Source of the DNA: Pistacia vera
Taxonomy: Eukaryota; Streptophyta; Magnoliopsida; Sapindales; Anacardiaceae
Assembly: GCF_008641045.1 (NCBI RefSeq)
Contig: NW_022196082.1
Coordinates: forward strand, 372,001-436,000
Length of the DNA: 64,000 nucleotides
Direction of reading: 5' to 3'
Of this stretch, positions 49,866 through 60,747 are shown piece after piece. The notes beneath the pieces were generated by a model, which was not told where the DNA came from, did no database searches, and was given only the letters and a program-made list of their open reading frames with translations. Within the stretch, counting starts at the first letter, position 1. Every line of letters begins with the position of its first letter. Made by a program: the position numbers and the translations under genes.

Positions 49866-50182
49866 GTCGTTAACAGCCAAATGTGGTCAGATCTGATCAT
49901 CAACGGCCAGATATTGACGTACAATCTGTCAGATCCAGTCAGTCGTGCATCATTACGGCGACTTCCAACCACCCTCCGATGGTGGTGAATGGCTGTCAAC
50001 ATTTAATAGGTGGGTGAGGGTGATTTTGTTAATTTTCAATATTTTATTGTAGCAGTGTTTAGTAAATTAACAAACCTAAATGGTGTTTTTGTTAATTTTT
50101 AAATTCTACCTCGTAATAACTACCTAACTCAACTTTTTAAAAATCCTACCCAAAATAATAAAACAAACACACCATTTTTAAT

Positions 50183-50496
50183 TTTTAGAATATTATTTTA
50201 AAAAAAACCTGGACCTAACGCCATCAACACCGTCATTTGAAACTTTTACAATGATCCCGTGAAAGGCAGAGAATCTAACGGTTAAAAATTATAATTAGAG
50301 TGTAGTTTAAGGAATATAACTGGCAAGGTTATATTTCAATTTTAGAATATTATTTTAAAAAAACCTAGACCTAACGGCATCAACACCGTCATTTGAAAAT
50401 TTTACAATGATCCCGTGAAAGGCGGAGAATCTAACGGTTAAAAATTATAATTGGAGTGTAGTTTAAGGAATATAACTGGCAAGGTTAAATAAAGAC
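50183..50496. repeat. 157-bp tandem duplication upstream of alpha-tubulin
   Basis: TTTTAGAATATTATTTTAAA starts at 50183 and again at 50340. Both copies continue through ACCGTCATTTGAAA, GATCCCGTGAAAGGC and GGAATATAACTGGCAAGGTTA with few differences. The second copy ends about 20 bp before the TATA-like box of the tubulin gene. Confidence 0.92.
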
Positions 50497-50513
50497 TTTA
50501 CCTTCTGCTTCTC

Positions 50514-50520
50514 CTTATAA
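50514..50520 (+). promoter_or_regulatory. TATA-like box of alpha-tubulin gene
   Basis: CTTATAA at 50514-50520, about 155 bp before the ATG and followed by a CT-rich leader (50540-50660). Placement is by position and sequence only. Confidence 0.45.
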
Positions 50521-50669
50521 CCAAGAGAGAAGACCCTCGCACACTCACTCACTCACATTTCCAAAACAGACACATCTGATCTGAATTGAAACAGAAAGGC
50601 GTCTTAATAAACGCCCTTCTCTTTCTCTCCATTTCTTTTTTATTTTCTCCGATTTCATTTTCTTCAAAA

Positions 50670-53230
50670 ATGAGAGAGTGCATTAGCATTCACATCGGTC
50701 AGGCCGGTATTCAGGTCGGTAATGCTTGCTGGGAACTTTACTGCCTCGAGCATGGCATTCAGGTAATTTCTCTCTCATTTTTATTTTCGATGTATTAATG
50801 AAATGTACGTTTCCTCCGCTATTCAGTTTCCTTGTCGTTTCATTTCTCATAGCTAATCCCTGATCTAAATGATTCTTTTTTTTTGGCTTTTGTGGCTTTT
50901 TTTTAAAGCATCTCTTGTTAGATCTAGCGTTTATATGCCACTCGCAATGTTTATTCTCGATGGATCTGTTGACATATCAATGATTATAGTCTAGTTCATT
51001 GAACTTCAGATCTGGTGTACTCGTAGTTCTAAGATCTTCGTACTACATAAACTTTGTTGTTCGCATTATTAGATCTACTGTTTTGCTAAGTTGTGTGATG
51101 CGATTTATCATATTTTGTTGTTTATATTAGATTATATTTCGATTTGCTTTAATGTTTCGTTATATACTCTTTAGGTGAAATGTAAGATCTACTATACTGA
51201 TGTATATTAATTACCGATCTTGATAGAGATAAGTAATCCTAATTCCATGTTCCACCATTATTCAGAATGAGACCTCTGTAAGTCAGATTTGAGGTCAAAC
51301 AACCAAAATTTAATTTAAAAACATTTTATCACTTCCTTTGTAAGTAAAGTGCATTGTAAAAAAAAATCTCTGACATATGTTAACATCATCTGATTCCAAA
51401 TTGATCATTTTACTGTTGTTTGTTGAAATTGTTTATCCAACTAGGGTATGGTATCCCTCTATTTCTGTTGTTTCATGCCCGCTTACTTCCTGCCTGTCAA
51501 ATGAGAAGTTTGTTTAGGGAGAAGATTAATGGAAGGAGAACATGTCTTTCTTATTGGCTTTTATTTAATATATAATTTGTGTATTGTATATGATCCAAAC
51601 CTGCTGTTTTCGTCTCATTAGTGTTGAAGAACGGTTCTTGTATTTGTTCAATTTTATGTGATTGTGTTATTGGAGTTAACAGTGTTTGTTTGGTTCTTTG
51701 TCCTTGTTGCAATATTTCTATGTTATACAGCTGAGGCTTTATTATTTATGAATTTCTTATTATTTTGTCAAATATCTAAGTTGTATCCTGTAATGTGCAG
51801 CCTGATGGCCAGATGCCAAGTGATAAGACTGTTGGAGGAGGTGATGATGCTTTCAACACCTTCTTCAGTGAGACTGGTGCTGGGAAGCACGTCCCCCGTG
51901 CAGTTTTTGTTGATCTAGAGCCCACTGTCATTGATGAAGTCAGGACGGGGACTTACCGCCAACTTTTCCACCCTGAACAGCTCATTAGTGGCAAAGAAGA
52001 TGCTGCTAATAACTTTGCACGTGGCCACTATACAAGTAAGTATTTTTTACCTCATTCTTGCGACTTTGACCTCTTTTGATATCATCTGCTTACATATTTC
52101 CCTTTGTTTCAGTTGGCAAAGAGATTGTCGATCTTTGCTTAGATCGTATCCGCAAGCTTGCTGACAACTGCACTGGTCTCCAAGGCTTCTTGGTTTTCAA
52201 TGCTGTTGGTGGTGGTACTGGTTCAGGTCTTGGATCCCTTCTGCTGGAACGTCTCTCAGTAGACTATGGGAAGAAGTCCAAGCTTGGGTTCACTGTCTAT
52301 CCCTCACCACAAGTTTCAACCTCTGTTGTTGAGCCTTACAACAGTGTGCTCTCCACCCACTCACTTCTGGAACACACTGATGTTGCCGTCCTCCTTGATA
52401 ATGAAGCCATCTATGATATTTGCAGGCGATCCCTTGATATTGAACGCCCCACCTACACCAACCTCAACCGCTTGGTTTCTCAGGTACCATTTCATTGTTC
52501 TATCTTATTTAGAAACCTGTTTGCTGTTGCTTAAATGTTACTTCTTCCTAAATTTTTTTGGTGCGTGTTTCAGGTGATATCATCCCTGACTGCCTCCCTG
52601 AGGTTTGACGGTGCCTTGAATGTGGATGTGACTGAATTCCAGACTAACTTGGTCCCATATCCTAGGATTCATTTCATGCTTTCATCCTATGCACCTGTCA
52701 TCTCAGCTGAGAAAGCCTACCACGAGCAGCTCTCTGTTGCTGAGATCACTAACAGTGCATTCGAGCCCTCATCCATGATGGCTAAGTGTGATCCTCGCCA
52801 TGGCAAGTACATGGCTTGCTGCCTCATGTACAGAGGTGATGTGGTGCCCAAGGATGTCAATGCAGCTGTGGCAACCATCAAGACTAAGCGCACCATTCAA
52901 TTTGTTGACTGGTGCCCAACTGGTTTCAAATGTGGTATCAACTACCAGCCTCCAACTGTTGTCCCTGGTGGTGATCTCGCCAGGGTGCAAAGGGCTGTGT
53001 GCATGATCTCAAACTCCACCAGTGTGGCAGAGGTGTTCTCTCGCATTGACCATAAGTTTGATCTCATGTATGCGAAGAGGGCATTCGTGCACTGGTACGT
53101 TGGTGAGGGTATGGAAGAAGGTGAGTTCTCCGAAGCTCGTGAGGATCTTGCTGCCTTGGAGAAGGACTATGAGGAAGTCGGTGCAGAGTCTGCTGAAGGT
53201 GAAGATGATGATGAGGGAGATGAGTACTGA
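50670..53230 (+). CDS. TUA: Alpha-tubulin (TUA2/4/6 type)
   Basis: Alpha subunit of the microtubule dimer. Exons 50670-50762, 51801-52035, 52113-52483 and 52574-53230, all GT-AG, join into 451 codons, the usual family length. Visible marks are the MREC start (signal for tubulin mRNA autoregulation), GQAGIQVGN (nucleotide contact), SDKTVGGGDD with the Lys40 position, the GGGTGSG tubulin signature, TSVVEPYNSVL, DICRRSLDIERPTY, FDLMYAKRAFVHWYVGEGM and an acidic tail ending EGDEY with the C-terminal Tyr used for detyrosination. MRECISIHIG, NACWELYCLEHGIQ and CISIH wording favours the TUA2/4/6 branch over TUA3/5. Intron 1 is long (1038 bp). No defects seen. Confidence 0.97.
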
Positions 53231-54838
53231 GAATCTATTTGTTAAATTAATAATAAGCTTGTTTTTTTTACATTGCTTTTTATGTTGTGACGATGTTATG
53301 TTTCTTCTGCTCATATGGTTGGATTGAGTTGATCAGTTGCTCCTCTGTTAATGTATAACTATTGTAGACTTCTCGATGATATGAATGCTGCCCCCTTTTT
53401 GAATAAATTTTTTATATCTTCGCTAAACTATTTGCTTATAGCATGATATTATAGTCGATTTAAAACTATAAGGTGTGCGATAAAAATATATACTCGAGGA
53501 ATACTCATTGCAATAACAAATAAGTAACAATTTCCTAAGTTAATGTAAAATTTAAAACATGGTTTTATGAGGCATACTGAGTTCTTTAAACAGCATGAAT
53601 AAATCAGGTTGGATTGTTTTAGTTATTTGGAATAATATTTTTGAAATATTATTGTTAGGTAGAGTTGGGTTGGGTGGTTATTAGAATTTGAAAATTAAAA
53701 ATAGTTAAATAATTTAGGATATGATTTTGAGAATAAAGAAACAAATATGTATTTTGATTTGGAATATGAATAAGATAGAAAACAAACGCATCCTTGAGAC
53801 TAATTCTCTGGGCTTAACTACTTTAAAATAGTTGTGGGCCTGTTATAGCCCATCTGGTGTCTATTGGGTTTGATAATTTTTGTGTCATCAGGAGTTGGAA
53901 GGCATATTTGTCCGTACGGTGAGTACAAGTGCAGGTAAATTAGAGGAGACATTGGAAAAAGGGTTAATTTGTATTAGTAATTAAGCGTACCAAATGAAGT
54001 ATTGTGTTTGACCAGAGGACAATTTTAATGGGGTGGTCTTCCACGCATGACGCACCCACCCACCATTTCTAAACGTTCATTCCCATATTCCTGCTCCCTC
54101 TTTCCCTTGTTTCCCTCTACCCTTTCATTTTTTTAATCAATAATCCACTATTTTTTTTTCTTTTTTTCTTTTTGGGTTATAATCTTTTCTTTCAAAATAA
54201 TTATGAAAATTAACGTCGGTAGGATGTAAAAATAGTTGTCTTATCACTCTCTCATGTTTATCTAGGCAACTCTGAAACTGCTACTCACCTGTGACTTTGC
54301 TAGTTTCAAAGAACAGTCTTGTCCGTGTAAATTAAGATAATCGTTCTTAATTTTAATTTAGTGATTTACACTGGTATGCAAATGTTTAATATTGAAAATG
54401 TGCACACTCAATGGTGTTCCATCCACAGCAAATAGAACTGGGCCATTTTTCAGGTTTCACTGTTCAATTTCCACGGCAAAACAAAATTAATGTTCATTTG
54501 GGCACTTAGTTTGCAATGGTGTGTTATGTTAATGTTATCCTGCCATTAACTATTTTGTAAATATTTAGTTTCCAGCAGACAGAAGGACAGGTTTGCAACA
54601 GGAACGAGAGTCAGAAAAGGCTGTAAAATTCCTTTTCATTCTCTTTGCAAAGTGAAAGTGCTGAAGAAGACATTCGGGCTCTTTTTCTACTCTTTAATGG
54701 TGTTGACCTTCTCTCTCTTTCTTCTTCAGGGTAATACTGCATTAGGCCTGCAACAAAAACTTTACTCTCTATTCACCACTGCACAAAAGGTCTTTTTGTG
54801 CATAAATAAGTGTTTTTTCTTTTTTTAAATTCAATGCC
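53231..54838. other. 3' UTR of alpha-tubulin and intergenic/promoter region
   Basis: The first ~180 bases are probable tubulin 3' UTR. A MITE-like copy lies at about 53620-53795. From 54000 to 54838 there is probable promoter and 5' UTR of the next gene, with pyrimidine-rich stretches (for example 54700-54730) but no TATA box that I would fix. Confidence 0.5.
53620..53795. mobile_element. MITE fragment related to the foldback element
   Basis: The right half, AAACAAATATGTATTTTGA...AAAACAAACGCATCC (about 53738-53793), is the reverse complement of the left arm of the foldback element (46930-46985). The left half, TTAGGTAGAGTTGGGTTGGGTGGTTATTAGAATTTGAAAAT-like text (53655-53697), matches the reverse of its right arm. 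It appears to be a small internally deleted relative. Confidence 0.65.
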
Positions 54839-57622
54839 ATGGAAAAGAAGAAGAAAGAGCAGAAAATTGTTTACTCTACTTGTCAAGAGACTGAGACAAT
54901 TGACCTCTTGGTATGAGCTTCGATCCTTTTTTTAACTTGCTAAAACAAAGGGAATGGTTTCTTTTCTTGGTCTTGCATACTCAATCTCAGTTCTTAACTT
55001 CTTGTTAAACCCGTTTTAGTGCTAAAGCCCCATCATGACTGGTCCTTGGTTGACTTTTGTGTAGTTCTGTTATCTTGAAGCTTTATAGTTTGTTTTGTTG
55101 TTTCCATTTTCTACTCTACTGCACTTTGTTCATTTTGAATGGTTGGGTTCCCATTTAAGATTCAGAAGAAATAACATGCTAGGGTCTCTGAAAACTCTTG
55201 TTTGAAAGAATAATATTACACATACATCATTTTTATGCAATATTTTTCGTACAACATTATGTGGTAAGATATGACTGGATGAAAGTTTAATTTTAATTTT
55301 AAATTAACCAATCATAATCGTATGAAAAATGATGTTGAAATGATACATTACATGTTTTGATATTTATCAAACGAAGATATTGTCAGTATCTTATTGTTTT
55401 CTCATATTCGTTTCAATGATTACTAAGTAGAAGCTTCCTTTTTTTAAATAAAATGAGATTGGGAGCGTAAGCATCTTTTAAGTTGTTTGGAGGGGTGAAA
55501 AACATGCAACTCTTTCTTTCACTGATATGATTTGTTGCATGTAGATGTTTTGTGATTATGTGACAGGAAATACCAAGTTATTTGATCAAGTTTTTTTCTA
55601 TTTAATAAGTTCGATTTGAATCTCATCATGAACAGATCAATGAAGAACAAAACACACACAATGTGACACTTGATGCAAAGAATACTAAAACTGCCAGCCC
55701 TTCCCATGAAAATGCAACTTCCTTAAATCAGCAATATCCACCAGTTCTTCAATGGCCATACACACCTCAACATGCAGAACAATCTTCCATGAATTCAAGA
55801 CCGTATGTATCCACCCAATCACCCTCTCCCGTTGTTGCAAGTCAATGGCAGCAATTACCAAATTCCACAAACAATCAGGTTCAGCAGGGCCAGCTCCAGC
55901 TGCAGTTGGCCCAATCAGCTATGCCCTTTTGGATGCCCCCACGACCTGGTTGCCATTTATCTGGAGTAAATGTTCCTGCTCCTTTTCAGACATTCACTCC
56001 TTTCGGAATGATCAATGCTAGTTGGCAAGCTCCTGTTATGATAGGAGGAGAAACTTCTTCAAGCAACCAACCCCAGGCTCCTAATTTCTGTTACCCTGTC
56101 GGTTACCCATATCTGAGCTTTCCAGGCAATGATACATCTCCAGTCATTTTTTTCTTGGAGTACTTTTAACATATCCTTTTAATTGGATGTTCTTTTTTGG
56201 TGCACAAAGATTATTTTTATGTATAATTTAATTTTCAGTAGTCATAGATATAGTGAATGCTTAAACTAGTCAGATATTTTGCATAGCATAGTTTCCAGAT
56301 TAATGTTTAGAAGTGTGCCAGATGCATACATTATTATCCATATGAAAGTGGAGCTCTTCTTGTTAACAGGTCCTTGGGATCCTTCATCTTGGTACGCCCA
56401 AGGTCAACAATCGCAGTTGCCCTGCACACACATTTCCCCAGGAGGATATGGTTATGCTTCTGCAGCGCCTCCACCATCACCTGGTTGCACAGCATCTCTT
56501 GGGCAACCTTTTCAGAGAGGAATTATCAGGCCGTTGGCAAAACTTTCTCAGAAGCATCAACAACTTTGGGAAGCTCAAGTATGAGTTCTTATCTTCAACT
56601 GTCATATTATGCTTAGAGTGATTTTAGTAAACTAACGCTTACACATAATATACATGTGGGTTAACTTGGTTCTGAGGATGCAGTCAGCAGAGAATGTTCA
56701 GCTATGGACTGTTATTGGTCAGTTGCAATCAGAAGTAGCTGATTACAAAAGTCGCCTAATGAAACTTGAAGCAGAAGTTTCATCTCTCAGACCAGCAGTC
56801 GAAGAACCCACTGCCCTAGTTACTAGGACTGCTTTATCTGGGCAAGCATCAAAGAGAGGAAGACCAAGGAAATCAACCGCTGCAGTCGATGTTTTACCTA
56901 CTCCAGACGAGCATTACCCCCGAGCACGAGGTAGAAAGCCTGCTGCTTTAAGTAAATTTCAATCATCTGAACCTAGAACTCTTGTCTTTGAAAAGGTTAA
57001 TCTAATCAAGGTAGAAGATAGAGTGAAAGCATGTCATTCCCCTGCCACTACTCAGCAAGAAAATGATAAAAAGATATCTAATATAATCACTACCAGCAGC
57101 GATAATGTGGAAGTTAATGGAAGCCATTTGATGATGCCTGCTTTCAACAGTCAAGTTCAACAGGAAAATCCCAGAATTCACATTAGTGGTATTGAGCTTA
57201 ATTCCTCTTCCAAGAAGGAGAATATTGGTGACAACGCTGATGACTCCGGAGCTGACTTTTCAGTTCTTTCCCAGCAACCCAAGGGAATTCATAGCAAGGG
57301 ATCTTCGGCTACTCATATAGGAACTACAGCAAATGGGAGATTTGGTTGGCCTACTATTAACCCTGAAAGCTGTGGTAGGAATGCTTTCAATACAACTTCT
57401 CAAAGTTTCTATGATAATGGCAGTGTTATTGGACAAGGAGGAAAGCACATTCCTGGATGGAGTTTTGTCGATGAAGCGAGTGCTCCGGAACAGCTTGAAG
57501 AAGGTGCTGTGGGATTGGCTAAGAATGACAATGAAGAGGAAATGGGAGAAGATGCAAGCACAGGTGGTGAAGAAATTGCTCCAACAAAAGATGAGACAGC
57601 ATATACATGGATAGTGCGCTAG
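54839..57622 (+). CDS. Uncharacterised plant AT-hook-like protein
   Basis: A plant-specific protein of about 569 residues with no function I can name. Exons 54839-54910, 55636-56125, 56370-56578 and 56684-57622 join in frame. The N-terminus is short and lysine-rich (MEKKKKEQK). A long Gln/Pro/aromatic-rich region follows (QGQLQLQLAQSAMPFWMPPR, WDPSSWYAQGQQSQLP, GYGYASAAPPPSPG). Then comes a conserved helix QRGIIRPLAKLSQKHQQLWE running into a probable coiled coil (VQLWTVIGQLQSEVADYKSR). Two AT-hook-like cores, KRGRPRKS and RARGRKPA, suggest nuclear DNA binding (inference). The tail is acidic. Intron 2 (56126-56369) would use a GC donor. An out-of-frame ATG at 54834 lies just before the start. 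Confidence 0.82.
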
Positions 57623-59706
57623 GAACTAAGTCTAAAGGCTCTATATAAGTAAAATGTAACTGGTAACAGCATTTACATCCTCTGCTTCAGCAATTCGCAT
57701 AATTGCATTCTGCTCTATTTTGATTGTAGCTGATGATGGGCAATTCTGTTCAATTGGGGTAACTTCTTTATGTAACTGGAGGAAGTTTGCCCAAAGTTTT
57801 GATGTGGGGCAGGGTTTAGCCGATGAGGCTTTTTTCAAAGAACAAGGAGGAATCTCAAACTAGGCCTGTCCTTGAGTTTTCCTACAGTATTTTGTTTATG
57901 CAGCCCGAGTACAATTTAGTCCTTATCTTTTGGATCAGGTTGGGCCTAATCAGTCCAGTTTAATTTCCTAATTATGTAGAAAAATAAACTAGAAAATGTC
58001 AGAAAGTTGTATTGGTTGACACTCAAATATCACTTTCACATATGAATCCGATGAGTTACAGAGTCCTTGTCTCACAAATTTAAAATTATACTCCATCTTA
58101 AGTTACAAAGTCTTAGTCACATCTTAGCTTAATTTTTTAACTTTCCTAACAACTCATAAAAAGATCCCTCATTATAAACCTGAATCCTTCTCCTTTGTCT
58201 CCTTCAACAAGAATAATTCCCAAATTCATGCTAAATGAATTCAAATTCCATCTACTTTTGAGTTGGATTTTCCACCTATCCTACCTTACCTGTGTGCATT
58301 TATTTTGTAACATATAGTTCAAACTTTGGATGCCAAGCATGTAAGTTAAATCAAAATAATTCTACCAACTTCGTACTTGATAGTCCAACACTCTAGAACC
58401 CTATGAAAATGTCATCAAATATAATTTTATGATTTTGGGTCCAATTGCACCATGTTATTTATCTTCATTCAGCTCTATCCAAATATAATATTAATATTAC
58501 TGGTTGGTGAAGTAACATTTTCGTAAAATAAATAGTAAATATGTCACGTTATTGAGAGACAGTTTGGGATCCCTTGTGCTATTATTGGAAGATATGAAAT
58601 GAAAGACAGTGGAATACTCTAGCTTTATGGAGATGGTTGTCAAATTGGATGCACATTTGATTGGATATGTTTGTATTTATTGTTTTTAAAAGTGTATTTG
58701 ATGTGGAAAATAAGGTTCTGAAATACTTTTATCTAGATTTTTGTTGTTTGTTGTTTTAATCATCCCCAAACAGAAACGTTTTCAATTTTCTCTTTTATTT
58801 CCTCATTTTATATTTTATTCTTCATGTTTTCTTCTGTAAGCCACATGATAAATAGGGATTAATTGAAGACTAAAATAAGAATTGTTGTGGATGATCTTAT
58901 CCGCTACTAAATTAATTAAGAATTCAGGTGTATTTTGTTAGTAAATAAGAATTTATGTAATTCCTGAGGTTTAGTGAAAGAAGTTTGGTATAATGAATAA
59001 TATACCTTTATTTTATCTTTCTCTTATAATAAAAAGAAATTAATATCTGACATTGTCACATGATCAAAATATTAAATAGTTATTTATTTATTTTTTATAA
59101 CTAGAGTGTTTGGGACTTCGGATAAGTTTGTACGCAATTCAATTAATCTTTGAAGTCCATTTAACACCTTACAAACATAATATTCCAAATAAGTTACAAA
59201 TGTAATAGGTGACCCCAAAGTGGTTTGAATCTAAGAAGTTAACGAAGAAAGCAAACCTTCTGGATCACAAGGTCAACCTCTTGGGGTTAAATAGTTATTT
59301 TTAACAAAACATTACAAAGGGTGTAAGTGTTATATAATGAAATCTGTGGGTTGGTTGTTATACTAAACATCAGGGGTGTCCAAAAAACTTACGTAATTAA
59401 TTCATACTTATCTAAAGCACCCACTGTATAAAATAAAATATCGGAAGTTTCTTATAATAAAAAAATAAGTAAATGAAATCTCACGTGACCACACATGTTC
59501 AATTATTTCTTGGTTAAGAAAACCAAACCCACGGGACGTTAACTTCAACTAATTGGTCAAAACACGAACACGCTCTTTCTCTCTGAAAACCAATATACGG
59601 ATCGCAACAGTTTGCGATTAACGTGCTTCTCCTCTTAATCCGCTCTTCGTTTTTTGTTTTTTCATTGACAAATAATCACCTTCACACCAATTCATTCAAC
59701 GTTTCA
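57623..59706. other. Intergenic region before the SUKH gene; no gene seen
   Basis: The 3' UTR of the AT-hook-like gene probably ends within about 300 bp. The rest is AT-rich and non-repetitive by eye. The leader of the next gene (59570-59706) is CT-rich. Confidence 0.5.
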
Positions 59707-60747
59707 ATGGCAACAACTACAATTCAAACAACTCTATCCGCAACGACAAAAATCACCCCTCCAAGAACCAAGCTTGTTTGCTTCTCTTTTGCTGCCTACG
59801 CCAAGAACCTCATCGACCATTTAAGATCCCTCAACATTCCGATTCTTCCTGGCCTAAACGACGATGAATTTACTTTCATTGAATTCACTTTAAACTTCAC
59901 TTTCCCTCCTGACCTCCGCTCCATTCTCAGGGAAGGCCTCCCCGTCGGTACCGCATTCCCCAATTGGCGTTCTTCTTCTCAACAACAGCTTCAGCTTCTT
60001 TTAAATCTCCCCTTTTTGTCCCTGTCGAGAAACGTAGCTCTTAACAACTTTTGGTCTGATTCTTGGGGGCAAAAGCTGCAAGAAAAGAATCAAAGTTTGT
60101 CATTGGTTAACCAATTATTACAGAAAGCACCGGTTCTTGTTCCTATATATAGAAACTGTTATATTCCCTCGACGCCTAATATCGCCGGGAACCCCGTGTT
60201 TTACATCGACAGTGAGGAGGTCAAAGTTTTGAGCTTTGACCTCGCGGGGTTTTTCAAAGAAGTTGAGTTCTCGCAAGCCGGTGTTTTTAAGTCGATCAAT
60301 AATATTGAGATGCCTGTTTGGGCGGCGAAAGAGGCGCGGAGGATTGAGTTTTGGACGGAGGCGGCGGAGAGAGGGAAGAGGATGGTGGCGCGTGGAGACA
60401 CGCGCGGGTGGTGGAACGGCGGTGGTGGTGGTGAAGTTGGGGTGGGATTGGATTGTTGTTTGGAGGGAGTGTTTTGGAAATTGAGAGATGGAGGATGGAG
60501 GGAAGAAGAGGTTAGGGAGATGATGATGATGAACGGGTGTGATGAAGATGATGAGAAGGAGGGGGTGAAGAGTGGGGTCCAATTAGGGGGGTCCAATTAT
60601 AGAGAGTGTGTAGTGTGGCAAATGAGAGTATTGTCTCTGGTGTTATTACGTGCGGGGTGGAGGAGGGAAGAAGTGGTGTACTCGCTTAATCTTGAAGATG
60701 ATGGTGATTTTGTTGAAGGAATGTTGTCAAGAAGAGGAGGAACATGA
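59707..60747 (+). CDS. SMI1/KNR4-like (SUKH) domain protein
   Basis: An intronless gene of 346 codons. The frame is open further upstream, but the first ATG is 59707, and a long in-frame leader without ATG precedes it. The N-terminal half has the plant SMI1/KNR4-type pattern: LPGLNDDEFTFIEFTLNFTF and FPPDLRSILREGLPVGTAFP (start selection and fold), then FWSDSWGQKL and APVLVPIYRNCYIPSTPNIA followed by GNPVFYID. The second half is Arg/Glu-rich with a poly-Gly run (GGGGG near 60420) and a Met run (MMMMN near 60525). In yeast, KNR4/SMI1 regulates cell-wall synthesis, but plant relatives have no settled role, so function here is unknown. Domain call is from recall of family wording. Confidence 0.78.
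   Translation: MATTTIQTTLSATTKITPPRTKLVCFSFAAYAKNLIDHLRSLNIPILPGLNDDEFTFIEFTLNFTFPPDLRSILREGLPVGTAFPNWRSSSQQQLQLLLNLPFLSLSRNVALNNFWSDSWGQKLQEKNQSLSLVNQLLQKAPVLVPIYRNCYIPSTPNIAGNPVFYIDSEEVKVLSFDLAGFFKEVEFSQAGVFKSINNIEMPVWAAKEARRIEFWTEAAERGKRMVARGDTRGWWNGGGGGEVGVGLDCCLEGVFWKLRDGGWREEEVREMMMMNGCDEDDEKEGVKSGVQLGGSNYRECVVWQMRVLSLVLLRAGWRREEVVYSLNLEDDGDFVEGMLSRRGGT

Larger units (their letters stand above)
46928..50173. mobile_element. Foldback/MITE-like element hosting a hAT
   Basis: Perfect 13-bp outer inverted repeat GGTGTGTTTGTTT (46928-46940) and AAACAAACACACC (50161-50173). Both arms continue as diverged inverted repeats: AAAAACACC.CCA.CCACCCA and TAATGATGCAC on the left match the reverse complement of the right arm near 49940-50030. 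Deleting the inner hAT leaves an element of about 0.7 kb. No target duplication is clear. A related short copy lies near 53620-53795. Confidence 0.6.

Noticed and set aside
60118..60596. Minus-strand frames of 131-154 codons opposite the SUKH gene
   Set aside because: Pro/His-rich shadows produced by the GA/GG-rich codons of the sense gene.
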